Source: Bacteroidota bacterium (lineage in GTDB: Bacteria; Bacteroidota; Bacteroidia; Sphingobacteriales; Sphingobacteriaceae). Taken from it: a stretch of DNA of 45,733 nt. The notes beneath the pieces were generated by a model. That model was not told the origin of the DNA. It worked only from the letters and a program-made list of their open reading frames with translations, and searched no databases. A program made the position numbers and the translations under genes. Where the stretch lies: the NCBI GenBank assembly GCA_013285685.1, contig JABDHD010000021.1, positions 1 through 45,733 of the forward strand. Direction: 5' to 3'. The first letter of the stretch is position 1; every line of letters starts with the position of its first letter. Shown piece after piece: positions 26,251 to 33,251 of this stretch.

Positions 26251-27393
26251 ATGCACATCCTCATCGCACCAAATGCTTTTAAAAATAGCCTTAGCGCTGC
26301 GGATGCCGCGCGGGCAATAGCAGATGGCTTGCATAAAAGCAAATTGAACTGCACTACCACGTGTTTCCCCATTGCCGATGGCGGCGACGGCACCGGCCCG
26401 CTCATAATTGAAAAGTGCGGCGGGCGGATCGTCCATAAACAGGTGCACGACCCGTTAGGCAGGTTGATCACATCGCAATTCGGCCTGATCGATAATGGCA
26501 AAACGGCAGTGATTGAAATGGCGGACGCCTCCGGGTTGAGGCTTTTAAAAAGGGAAGAACTAAATCCGCTGCTGGCTTCATCTGCCGGCACCGGCGAGCT
26601 TATCCAATATGCCCTGGATGAAGGCGTAAACAAAATATTGATCGCTATGGGCGGTTCGGCCACGGTCGACGGAGGCTGCGGGATTTTAAGCGCATTGGGT
26701 ACCCGGTTTTTTAATGCAAACGATGAGCTGCTCCAGCCGGTTCCGCAAAATTTGGTTGAAGTGTCCCGGATAGATGTATCGGAGTTGGATAGGCGCATCG
26801 CCGGATGCGAAATAGTTGTTTTATGCGATGTGAACAATAAACTGCTTGGTCCGCAGGGTTCGGCCGCGGTCTTCGGCCCGCAAAAAGGGGCTGCGCCAGC
26901 CGATGTGCTTCGGCTGGATGCCTTCCTTAGCCGTTTGGATGAGGTTACCGAAAAGCAATTCGGGATAAAGCTGTCCCAGCTCAAATACGGTGGTACAGCA
27001 GGTGGCGCCGCCGCAGGGCTTTGCGGAATGATCAATGCAAAGCTGGTAAACGGTATCGAATATTTTTTGCAGGTGACCGGGTTTGATGTAGAGTTAAAAA
27101 AAGCAGATCTTTTAATAACGGGTGAAGGCAGCATTGACGAACAAACGCTGCAGGGAAAAGGGCCGTTTGGCGTTGCCCGGCTTGCCAAACTCAATAATAT
27201 CCCTGTTGTGGGCCTGGCCGGTAAAGTGCCCCCTGAGCCTGCCGGCGATATGCTACACTATTTTAATGTTTTATGGCCCATCGGGAACGGAACGGCGGAA
27301 TTGGCCGAAGCACTGAAAGATACCGGAAAAAATCTTACCCGTACCGCACAGGCGTTGGGCGACCTGGTCCACTTATCCAATCAAATACGTTGA
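26251..27393 (+). CDS. Glycerate kinase (type 1 family)
   Basis: The enzyme phosphorylates D-glycerate with ATP, giving 2- or 3-phosphoglycerate that enters lower glycolysis. The 380 residues have the family N-terminus MHILIAPNAFKNSLSAADAA, then PIADGGDGT near 46-54, IAMGGSATVDGGCGIL near 131-146 and LLITGEGSIDEQTLQGKGPFGV near 288-310, all typical of GarK/GlxK proteins. It begins one base after the gntP stop. Together they form a minimal glycerate uptake and activation operon. A 319-codon open frame on the opposite strand is a shadow produced by codon bias. Confidence 0.95.
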   Translation: MHILIAPNAFKNSLSAADAARAIADGLHKSKLNCTTTCFPIADGGDGTGPLIIEKCGGRIVHKQVHDPLGRLITSQFGLIDNGKTAVIEMADASGLRLLKREELNPLLASSAGTGELIQYALDEGVNKILIAMGGSATVDGGCGILSALGTRFFNANDELLQPVPQNLVEVSRIDVSELDRRIAGCEIVVLCDVNNKLLGPQGSAAVFGPQKGAAPADVLRLDAFLSRLDEVTEKQFGIKLSQLKYGGTAGGAAAGLCGMINAKLVNGIEYFLQVTGFDVELKKADLLITGEGSIDEQTLQGKGPFGVARLAKLNNIPVVGLAGKVPPEPAGDMLHYFNVLWPIGNGTAELAEALKDTGKNLTRTAQALGDLVHLSNQIR

Positions 27394-27480
27394 TCGTTGG
27401 TTATCTTAACGTAAAGTATAGGATTTCATAACAATTTGGTAATCAATTATTTTCTTAAATAACAGCACAGATTTATTTCT

Positions 27481-27505
27481 TTGAGGGATAATTATTGTCC
27501 CTCAA
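27481..27505. promoter_or_regulatory. Inverted repeat in the phosphate transporter leader
   Basis: TTGAGGGA and TCCCTCAA flank a nine-base AT-rich loop, 88 bp after the glycerate kinase stop and 33 bp before the transporter start. It could be a weak terminator for the upstream operon or a leader hairpin/operator of the transporter. Confidence 0.4.
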
Positions 27506-27537
27506 TTTAAACAACTCTTTAAACCAAATCTGAAATT

Positions 27538-28968
27538 ATGCTTCACGAACTAAGTGCAATCACTTTGCCGCTCCTGGGCGAAGTAAATTTAACCGGCGGC
27601 ATCCTGTTTGTTTTTTTTCTGTGTTTGCTGGCCGTGGTTGGCTTCGAATTTGTAAACGGCTTTCACGATACCGCTAACGCCGTTGCAACCGTTATTTACA
27701 CCAAGGCATTAAAACCGGTTTACGCCATTCCCTGGTCTGGTACGTTTAACTTTTTAGGTGTTTTTTTAGGTGGCGTAGCGGTGGCCATGAGCGTACTGAA
27801 GCTGCTCCCCATTGATAGCATTATGGCGTTGCCGATAAGTGTTGGGGCGTGTTTTGTAATATCGGTTTTGCTTGCCTCCATCATCTGGAATTTGGGCACC
27901 TGGTATTTGGGTATTCCCTGCTCCAGTTCACACACGCTGTACGGCGGTTTAATAGGCGCAAGTTTAGCATTTACCTGGTTTTATGGCGGCGCAGGTGTAA
28001 ACTGGGACAAAGCAAAAGAAATCGGCTTGTCATTGATCCTATCGCCGATATTTGGGTTTGGCGCGGCCGCATTGTTAATGTGGCTTGTAAAAGATGTAAT
28101 AAAATCTAAAGCGTTATTGCATATCCCGAAAGGTGAAGATGACCGTCCGCCTATTTTAGTGCGGTTATTGCTGATAACAACGTGTACCTTGGTTAGCTTT
28201 TTTCACGGCAGTAACGATGGACAAAAGGGGGTAGGTTTGCTGATGTTGATATTGATATGTTTTTTACCGGCTAAATTTGCGGTAAACCATAACATATCCA
28301 ATGATAAGATGATGCTGAGCCTGAATAATACCGAGCAGGTTTTGACCAGGGCTAACGCCACTACCGTTGATACTGCAAGCAAATCGGAAATACTGGCCTT
28401 AACTTCGGCCATTGACAAAACAAAGGCGCAGTTAATGATCACCAATACAAAAGACACCGTAAAAACCTACAAATTCCGCAAACAAATAAAAAGCGTGATG
28501 AAGGGCCTCACCGCGGTAATTGGCGATAAAAATATTAAAGTTGACGATAAGGACCAGGCAACGCTAAAAGCGGCATCGAAAAATTTGAATGATGTAACTG
28601 ACTTTGCGCCCATATGGGTAATTGCCACCATATCCATTTCGTTGGGTTTGGGCACCATGATTGGCTGGAAGAGGATAGTAGTTACGATAGGGGAAAAAAT
28701 TGGTAACGAGCATTTGAGTTATGCACAAGGTGCAAGCGCCGAAATTGTTGCCGCCTCAACCATTGGTATCAGCTCTTCACTCGGGTTACCTGTAAGTACC
28801 ACGCATGTGCTTTCGAGCGGTATTGCCGGTTCCATGATGGCCTCGGGCGGTACAAGCAACTTAAACAGCGGTACCCTGAAAAGTATCGGTATGGCCTGGA
28901 TATTAACCTTGCCGGTTGCTATGCTGCTCGGTATGTTATTCTTTGTTATTTTCCACTTGTTTGTTTAA
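27538..28968 (+). CDS. PiT-family inorganic phosphate transporter
   Basis: This 476-residue inner-membrane protein imports phosphate with protons or sodium. The duplicated PiT signatures are present: GFEFVNGFHDTANAVATVIY near residues 38-57 and FFHGSNDGQKGVGL near 222-235, along with GIPCSSSHTLYGGLIG and the matching GLPVSTTHVLSSGIAG in the second half. Between the halves lies a hydrophilic region of roughly 100 residues (about 255-355) rich in Lys, Asp and Thr, longer than in E. coli PitA, probably cytoplasmic. A universal stress gene follows 41 bp downstream and is likely co-transcribed. Confidence 0.93.
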   Translation: MLHELSAITLPLLGEVNLTGGILFVFFLCLLAVVGFEFVNGFHDTANAVATVIYTKALKPVYAIPWSGTFNFLGVFLGGVAVAMSVLKLLPIDSIMALPISVGACFVISVLLASIIWNLGTWYLGIPCSSSHTLYGGLIGASLAFTWFYGGAGVNWDKAKEIGLSLILSPIFGFGAAALLMWLVKDVIKSKALLHIPKGEDDRPPILVRLLLITTCTLVSFFHGSNDGQKGVGLLMLILICFLPAKFAVNHNISNDKMMLSLNNTEQVLTRANATTVDTASKSEILALTSAIDKTKAQLMITNTKDTVKTYKFRKQIKSVMKGLTAVIGDKNIKVDDKDQATLKAASKNLNDVTDFAPIWVIATISISLGLGTMIGWKRIVVTIGEKIGNEHLSYAQGASAEIVAASTIGISSSLGLPVSTTHVLSSGIAGSMMASGGTSNLNSGTLKSIGMAWILTLPVAMLLGMLFFVIFHLFV

Positions 28969-29009
28969 ATGTAATTTATATTGCATTAATTGACTTAAAA
29001 CTCCGCAAA

Positions 29010-29831
29010 ATGAAACAAATACTTGTTGCAACAGATTTTTCAAACAGTGCTGCCAATGCAATGGATTATGCAATGGAGCTGGCCAAGACCCTTAATATGG
29101 AAGTTTGCGCTATACATGCCATACTGCCGACAGAGGGTGTAGATAATAATATGTACAAAGCCTTTTATATAAAGGATTACTATGAGAGTAAAAGACAGGC
29201 TTTAAAGGAATGGGTGGCCACCTATACAGAAAGAGAAGAATATAAAGGTATCGCCGTAGATACTTTGTGCGATGTTGGCCTGGTAAAAAATGTAATCTCG
29301 AAATACATCGACGAACACCACGTAGAGTTGCTGGTGATGGGCATTACAGGTTCAACCGGAATTACCGGCATAGTAGGCAGTAACGCCAGTACGCTGGTGT
29401 CGATTGTAAACATACCTACGCTTATTGTACCGCTGGCGAGCAAATTTTCAAAAACGCCTGTAATTACCCTGGCAACCGATTACGAAACAAGATTGTCTGC
29501 CGACGACGTAAACGCGCTGAATGAAATGATATTAGCGTTTGGGTCGGATAAAATGCAGGTGCTGTATGTTGGAGAAAAATCGGAGGTGAAAAATGTTGAA
29601 ACAGGTGAGAGTAAGTTGCAGGAGTTAATAAAGCACTCCGAACTTGAATTTAACTACATTAAGGAAAGTAACGCCTTAACCGGGATAATTGAGTTTATTG
29701 AAAAAAACGATACCGACATTTTATGCCTGGTAAAACATCATCACAATATACTTTACCGGCTGTTTACCCGGAGTACGGTAAACAAGGTTTTGAATAGGTC
29801 GGTTAAAGCTGTCCTTGTTTTGCACGAATAG
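29010..29831 (+). CDS. Universal stress protein, tandem UspA domains
   Basis: The 273 residues carry two UspA-like domains (about 1-145 and 150-273). The first has the usual N-terminus QILVATDFSNSAANAMDYA and a glycine-rich nucleotide loop, GITGSTGITGIVGSNAST, one residue off the standard G-x2-G-x9-G spacing. The second is more divergent (VITLATDYETRLSADDVNAL, and a C-terminal KAVLVLHE). Usp proteins act in stress survival, some by binding ATP; the role here is not known. It follows the phosphate transporter by 41 bp on the same strand and is closed by a clear terminator. Confidence 0.88.
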   Translation: MKQILVATDFSNSAANAMDYAMELAKTLNMEVCAIHAILPTEGVDNNMYKAFYIKDYYESKRQALKEWVATYTEREEYKGIAVDTLCDVGLVKNVISKYIDEHHVELLVMGITGSTGITGIVGSNASTLVSIVNIPTLIVPLASKFSKTPVITLATDYETRLSADDVNALNEMILAFGSDKMQVLYVGEKSEVKNVETGESKLQELIKHSELEFNYIKESNALTGIIEFIEKNDTDILCLVKHHHNILYRLFTRSTVNKVLNRSVKAVLVLHE

Positions 29832-29856
29832 TAAACTGTCACAATAAGTATGTAGG

Positions 29857-29886
29857 CCCGTGCTGTTAAAAAGCACGGGTTTTTTG
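29857..29886 (+). terminator. Rho-independent terminator after the universal stress gene
   Basis: There is an 8 bp stem CCCGTGCT/AGCACGGG with a seven-base loop, then six or more T residues. It lies 26 bp after the stop. Confidence 0.9.
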
Positions 29887-29928
29887 TTTTCAGGCGGATG
29901 TACGAACCGGTATTTTGGGTTAAATGTA

Positions 29929-31065
29929 TTATTGATTCTCAAGCCTTTTACCCCCGTCAAAATAAACAAAACTGAAGCCTGCCGCCGGAAATTCCTTTTC
30001 CAGCTTAGCCTGTATTTTTTTATAAGACCTGATTTCCGGGTAGGGCGCCATCTTTGTCTCAGCCATCGACCAATATTGTAAATTGAGCAATTCAGCGCCG
30101 TTACAAAAACCGGGCTGGCCTTTTATGCAATAGCGCGCTAAAGGCTTGCATTTGCCGGTATCTTTTACACAGATGATCATTCCGGGTAATTTACCCGAGT
30201 AAATGCCCGACGATAAGTAGTTATCCCACCACCCCACGAAATTTAATGCAGGCAAAAAACCCCAACAAATTAATACCGGTAAGTTCCGGCCCCGAAATAC
30301 CTGCCGGTTTAGCAGGGCGGCCGGTTCCGTTTTTAAGCAAACCAGGTACAGATAACCGATCATGGCCACATTCCATGGCCATATAACCCTGTTGTACTGC
30401 AACCCGAAAGGCCCAAGAAAAACCAGGATAAACACGTGCATCAGGATAAGCGCCCAGGCAGATGTCTTCCTTGTTTTAATGGACAATAAACCAAGTCCTG
30501 CCATCAACTCAAAAATCCCGGCCAGGTACCCGCAGGATTGAACCGAGGTTTGTAATGCGCTTTTTGGAGAAATATGAAGAAATTGCTCCAGCAGCATTTT
30601 GGCCCAAATCGTATGCAAAAACCCGGTGTTCAGTTTACCCAAGCCGCCGTAAACGTAGGTGGAAACCAATACAAATAAGAATACAGCGATTGTCTTGTCC
30701 GTTTTGGTTTCATTTAGTATATAAATAAACAGGACAAATAGGTACTGGTAGTCCCAGGGCTGCAGCCGGTTTTGGTCGAGGAGGCACGAGAATACTTCGC
30801 ACGCCAGCAGGCTTAGCAAAAAGACTTTGTTTAAAGGCAGTAAAAGTAATAACAGCAGCAATAACACCGATAACACAAAAAGGAAACTATGAACGGGGGC
30901 GGGGATGTTGTCGAAAATATTAAAAACCGGTGCGGTAGGAAATACCCGGTAAGTGGTGAACATGCGCCAGCCGATCAATTTAGCTATTAACCAGCAAAGG
31001 GCGGTCACCCGTACAAGCAGGGCGCTGATTTTTTCGGCCGGAATTGGGGCTAATAAACGGGACAT
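29929..31065 (-). CDS. Multi-pass membrane protein, HTTM/DoxX-like
   Basis: The 378-residue protein has about eight to nine hydrophobic segments in its first 290 residues, including a striking Leu run near residue 65-77, and a soluble C-terminal tail of about 90 residues with four cysteines. The segment TYVYGGLGKLNTGFLHTIWAKMLLEQFL, followed by a second helix with AGIFELMAGLGLL, resembles the core of HTTM (vitamin K carboxylase-like) and DoxX-type membrane proteins, which contain a conserved GxxKL pattern. No catalytic assignment is possible. It is the last gene of the minus-strand block and faces the universal stress gene terminator. The family resemblance is by eye and moderate. Confidence 0.6.
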   Translation of the reverse strand: MSRLLAPIPAEKISALLVRVTALCWLIAKLIGWRMFTTYRVFPTAPVFNIFDNIPAPVHSFLFVLSVLLLLLLLLLPLNKVFLLSLLACEVFSCLLDQNRLQPWDYQYLFVLFIYILNETKTDKTIAVFLFVLVSTYVYGGLGKLNTGFLHTIWAKMLLEQFLHISPKSALQTSVQSCGYLAGIFELMAGLGLLSIKTRKTSAWALILMHVFILVFLGPFGLQYNRVIWPWNVAMIGYLYLVCLKTEPAALLNRQVFRGRNLPVLICWGFLPALNFVGWWDNYLSSGIYSGKLPGMIICVKDTGKCKPLARYCIKGQPGFCNGAELLNLQYWSMAETKMAPYPEIRSYKKIQAKLEKEFPAAGFSFVYFDGGKRLENQ

Positions 31066-31093
31066 GGGCGGCTATCAACCCGCCAAGTTAAAA

Positions 31094-31130
31094 ATAAAAC
31101 CCGGTATGCCTTTGGCCCGCCGGGTTTTAT
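31094..31130 (-). terminator. Terminator of DUF4397 paralogue B
   Basis: ATAAAACCCGG and CCGGGTTTTAT form an 11 bp stem with a 15-base loop. Reading on the minus strand the stem is followed by TTTTA-rich sequence. It lies 113 bp after the DUF4397 stop and before the membrane protein start. Confidence 0.65.
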
Positions 31131-31242
31131 GATCATAATCCAGCAGGTATAAAATCTCATATTCCGAATCTTTTAGCCCCTGTCCCTTGGAGAGGGGTTG
31201 GGGTGAGGCGAATTCAGGAGGTGTAAATATCGTTTGCTTACT

Positions 31243-31971
31243 TCAGTTAAAATAGGCGTTGGTGATCATGACGACGTTGAGTTTGTCAGTGCTGTTAGTC
31301 GGGTTGCTGAGGCCCTCCAGCATTACCGTATAAAGGTAGCCACTGATAAGCGTGACGTTAGACAGGGTTGCGAGCACTGTACTTGTTCCCTTTTTAAGGA
31401 TTTCAAAGGTAAAGTTTGATTGCCCCGCAACGGGTATAAAGGAGGTATAACCTTTAAATGACTTGTTGGTGGCAATGGTGGGCCCTCCCTGGATGACCAG
31501 GTCTACTGCCGGAGCGTCGGGGCTAAGGTCTACGAAACGCACCCCTGCATCTTCACCCGCAGGTTTTAGCAGGGTATCTGCCAAAAATAGTATCCCGGGT
31601 TTTGCTGATACGCTATCCAGGAACAGCGAGTAGGCCATATTTTGCTGCAACGTAACCTGGGCGGTTGCTACAATTGGGCTAAAAGTGCCTGAGTTGTAAA
31701 AATTGGCCGCTCGCTGGCCGGCTATCGCGCTGAAATAATCAATGCCGCTTCCGAAAGTAAGCGGTAACTGGTTTACTTTGTCGCCGTTTAAATAAAAATC
31801 TAAGGGGGGCTGGTCAGGCGAGGCCTGGATAACGGTCATAAGTGCAGTAGGAGGAGCGGCCGACGGACCGCCGTCCTTTTTAAGGCATGAAGACAGCAAT
31901 AAGGATAACATGGCTAACCCTGCAATCGCCCCGCCAAACCAACTTCTCCACATGTTTTTATCTCGTTTCAT
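31243..31971 (-). CDS. DUF4397-domain lipoprotein (paralogue B)
   Basis: The 242-residue lipoprotein has lipobox LLLSSC after a hydrophobic stretch (AIAGLAMLSLLLSSC). The DUF4397 pattern is clear: TALMTVIQASPDQPPLDFYL near residues 42-61 and VRFVDLSPDAPAVDLV near 144-159. It aligns along its length with the protein at 23775-24500 (241 residues), down to the C-terminal VMITNAYFN against VMTNALFY, so they are paralogues. Both have the same promoter-like two-box motif 30-31 bp before the ATG and their own terminators. The function is unknown; location is expected to be the cell envelope. Confidence 0.88.
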   Translation of the reverse strand: MKRDKNMWRSWFGGAIAGLAMLSLLLSSCLKKDGGPSAAPPTALMTVIQASPDQPPLDFYLNGDKVNQLPLTFGSGIDYFSAIAGQRAANFYNSGTFSPIVATAQVTLQQNMAYSLFLDSVSAKPGILFLADTLLKPAGEDAGVRFVDLSPDAPAVDLVIQGGPTIATNKSFKGYTSFIPVAGQSNFTFEILKKGTSTVLATLSNVTLISGYLYTVMLEGLSNPTNSTDKLNVVMITNAYFN

Positions 31972-32000
31972 GTATGCTGAATATAATTATGCTACTATGG

Positions 32001-32030
32001 TTTACGTATAGGCCGTGTAAATCGCTACAG
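32001..32030 (-). promoter_or_regulatory. Two-box promoter motif of DUF4397 paralogue B
   Basis: On the minus strand CTGTAGCG-N16-CGTAAA ends 30 bp before the ATG. Boxes and spacing are identical to those at 24532-24561, while the spacer and the surrounding leader differ, so the boxes look selectively conserved. Confidence 0.6.
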
Positions 32031-32052
32031 TGGCTTACAATTAGGAAGCGGG

Positions 32053-32130
32053 TACTGAGTCGAAAGTCTTGAGTCTGAAGTCAAAAAAGTACAAAATCGA
32101 CCCAGGACTTACGACTAAAGACTGACTTAA
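32053..32130. repeat. AGTC-rich inverted repeat (copy 2)
   Basis: Read on the minus strand this starts GTTAAGTCAGTCTTTAGTCG and continues with TAAGTCC, then GACTTCAGACTCAAGACT. It is the reverse-complement counterpart of 24650-24725 with a different central loop. Confidence 0.6.
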
Positions 32131-32272
32131 CACCACTCAATGGCATATTTTCCGGCGGCCAAAAGTTACGTAAAAATACGTAATTAAATATAGTAAAAAC
32201 CCTTATCGCCGTGCTTGGCAAATAATGTAATTTTATAAAATTAACCTTATAACCCGATAAAACTTAAAACCG

Positions 32273-33049
32273 ATGGAAACTGGAAAAATTGATCACTCGG
32301 GAATGAAGCTGGGCAAAGCAGCAGCTTTCCACGACCCGCGCACCCTGATGCTGGCAGATTACCTGGATACCACTGCCCTGCCTTCGGTGCCTGCAAGTTA
32401 TGCATACGCCAAAAACATAGCCGCAACCGGCTGGGGCATGATGGAAAACGATAAGATAGGTGATTGTACCTGTGCGGCTGCGGGCCACCTGATTATGGAG
32501 TGGACCGACGATAACGGCGCCTTATTTACGCCTTCGGATGCCGATATTGTTGCGGTGTATTCAGCCGTAACCGGTTATAATCCCAAAACAGGTAAAAATG
32601 ATAATGGCGCGGTGGAAACCAAGGTGCTTAATTATTGGAGAAGTACCGGCCTGGCCGGCCATAAAATACTGGCTTACGCAGCGCTGGAGCCAAAGAACCA
32701 TAATCATGTTATGCTATCTACATTTTTGTTTGGCGGTTGTTATATCGGGATGGCCCTACCCATCTCCGCCCAAAAGCAAAAGGTATGGTCGGTCCCACCC
32801 GGCGGTGCAACAGGGCAGGGCGCACCAGGCTCCTGGGGCGGCCATGCCGTTCCGGTTATCGGGTATGACAGCCATGGATTGACAGTTATTACCTGGGGGG
32901 CGACCAAGAAAATGACCTGGTCGTTTTGGGATGCGTATTGCGATGAATCTTATGCGTTGATCAGTCCCGATTTTGCGAATAAAAAAACTTCGCCAAGCGG
33001 ATTTGACCTTGCTGCCTTACAGGCTGATCTGAAAAAGCTTGTGGCGTAG
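32273..33049 (+). CDS. Papain-fold-like (C39/C1-type) protein, function unknown
   Basis: The 258-residue protein has no signal peptide. Its layout recalls papain-like cysteine peptidases: GDCTCAAAGHLIMEW around residues 64-77 (candidate nucleophile Cys65 or Cys67 at a helix start), and SWGGHAVPVIGYDSHGLTVI around 188-207, where His191 fits the catalytic histidine and is followed by ITWG. In papain the matching NSWG supplies Asn; here Ile is at that place, so activity may be lost or use another residue. Homologous hypothetical proteins often occur as stand-alone genes. It sits alone between divergent DUF4397 and a REP-like repeat pair. The fold assignment is inference from motif order. Confidence 0.55.
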   Translation: METGKIDHSGMKLGKAAAFHDPRTLMLADYLDTTALPSVPASYAYAKNIAATGWGMMENDKIGDCTCAAAGHLIMEWTDDNGALFTPSDADIVAVYSAVTGYNPKTGKNDNGAVETKVLNYWRSTGLAGHKILAYAALEPKNHNHVMLSTFLFGGCYIGMALPISAQKQKVWSVPPGGATGQGAPGSWGGHAVPVIGYDSHGLTVITWGATKKMTWSFWDAYCDESYALISPDFANKKTSPSGFDLAALQADLKKLVA

Positions 33050-33113
33050 GTAGTTGAGTTGATTGAGTTAGATTGGGGTTACCCAAAAAAAACTTATCTT
33101 CAAATAACCTTTC

Positions 33114-33190
33114 GTAGGAGATGCGATGCATCGCGTCTTTTTTAGCATCGATGAATAGCATGCGGGAGACGCGATGCATCGCGTCTCTAC
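33114..33190. repeat. REP-like inverted pair with GTAG foot (locus 2)
   Basis: Unit 1 (33114-33138) starts with GTAG on the plus strand and has the core GCGATGCATCGC. Unit 2 (33166-33190) holds a perfect 22 bp palindrome (core GACGCGATGCATCGCGTC) and ends in CTAC, i.e. GTAG on the minus strand. The two face each other 27 bp apart and belong to the same family as 18635-18770. Confidence 0.8.
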
Positions 33191-33215
33191 ATACCACTCA
33201 ATCAACCAAATAGTT

Positions 33216-33223
33216 TATATTTG
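33216..33223 (+). promoter_or_regulatory. Candidate -7 box of the sugar porter gene
   Basis: TATATTTG is a perfect TAnnTTTG match 28 bp before the start codon. No good TTTG box was found at the expected distance upstream. Confidence 0.4.
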
Positions 33224-33251
33224 ACCAACCATCAATTATAAACTATTTATT

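Larger units (their letters stand above)
31972..32272. other. Divergent intergenic region with palindromes
   Basis: No gene is seen in these 301 bases. It contains the DUF4397 two-box motif, the AGTC-rich repeat copy 2, the palindrome TTACGTA-AAAA-TACGTAA (32166-32183) and the AT palindrome TAATTTTATAAAATTA (32228-32243). The last two lie within 110 bp of the plus-strand gene and could be operators. Confidence 0.5.

Noticed and set aside
26235..27194. 319-codon minus-strand open frame antisense to glycerate kinase
   Set aside because: It lies wholly within a confident gene, has Ser/Pro-rich low-complexity translation, and arises from codon bias.
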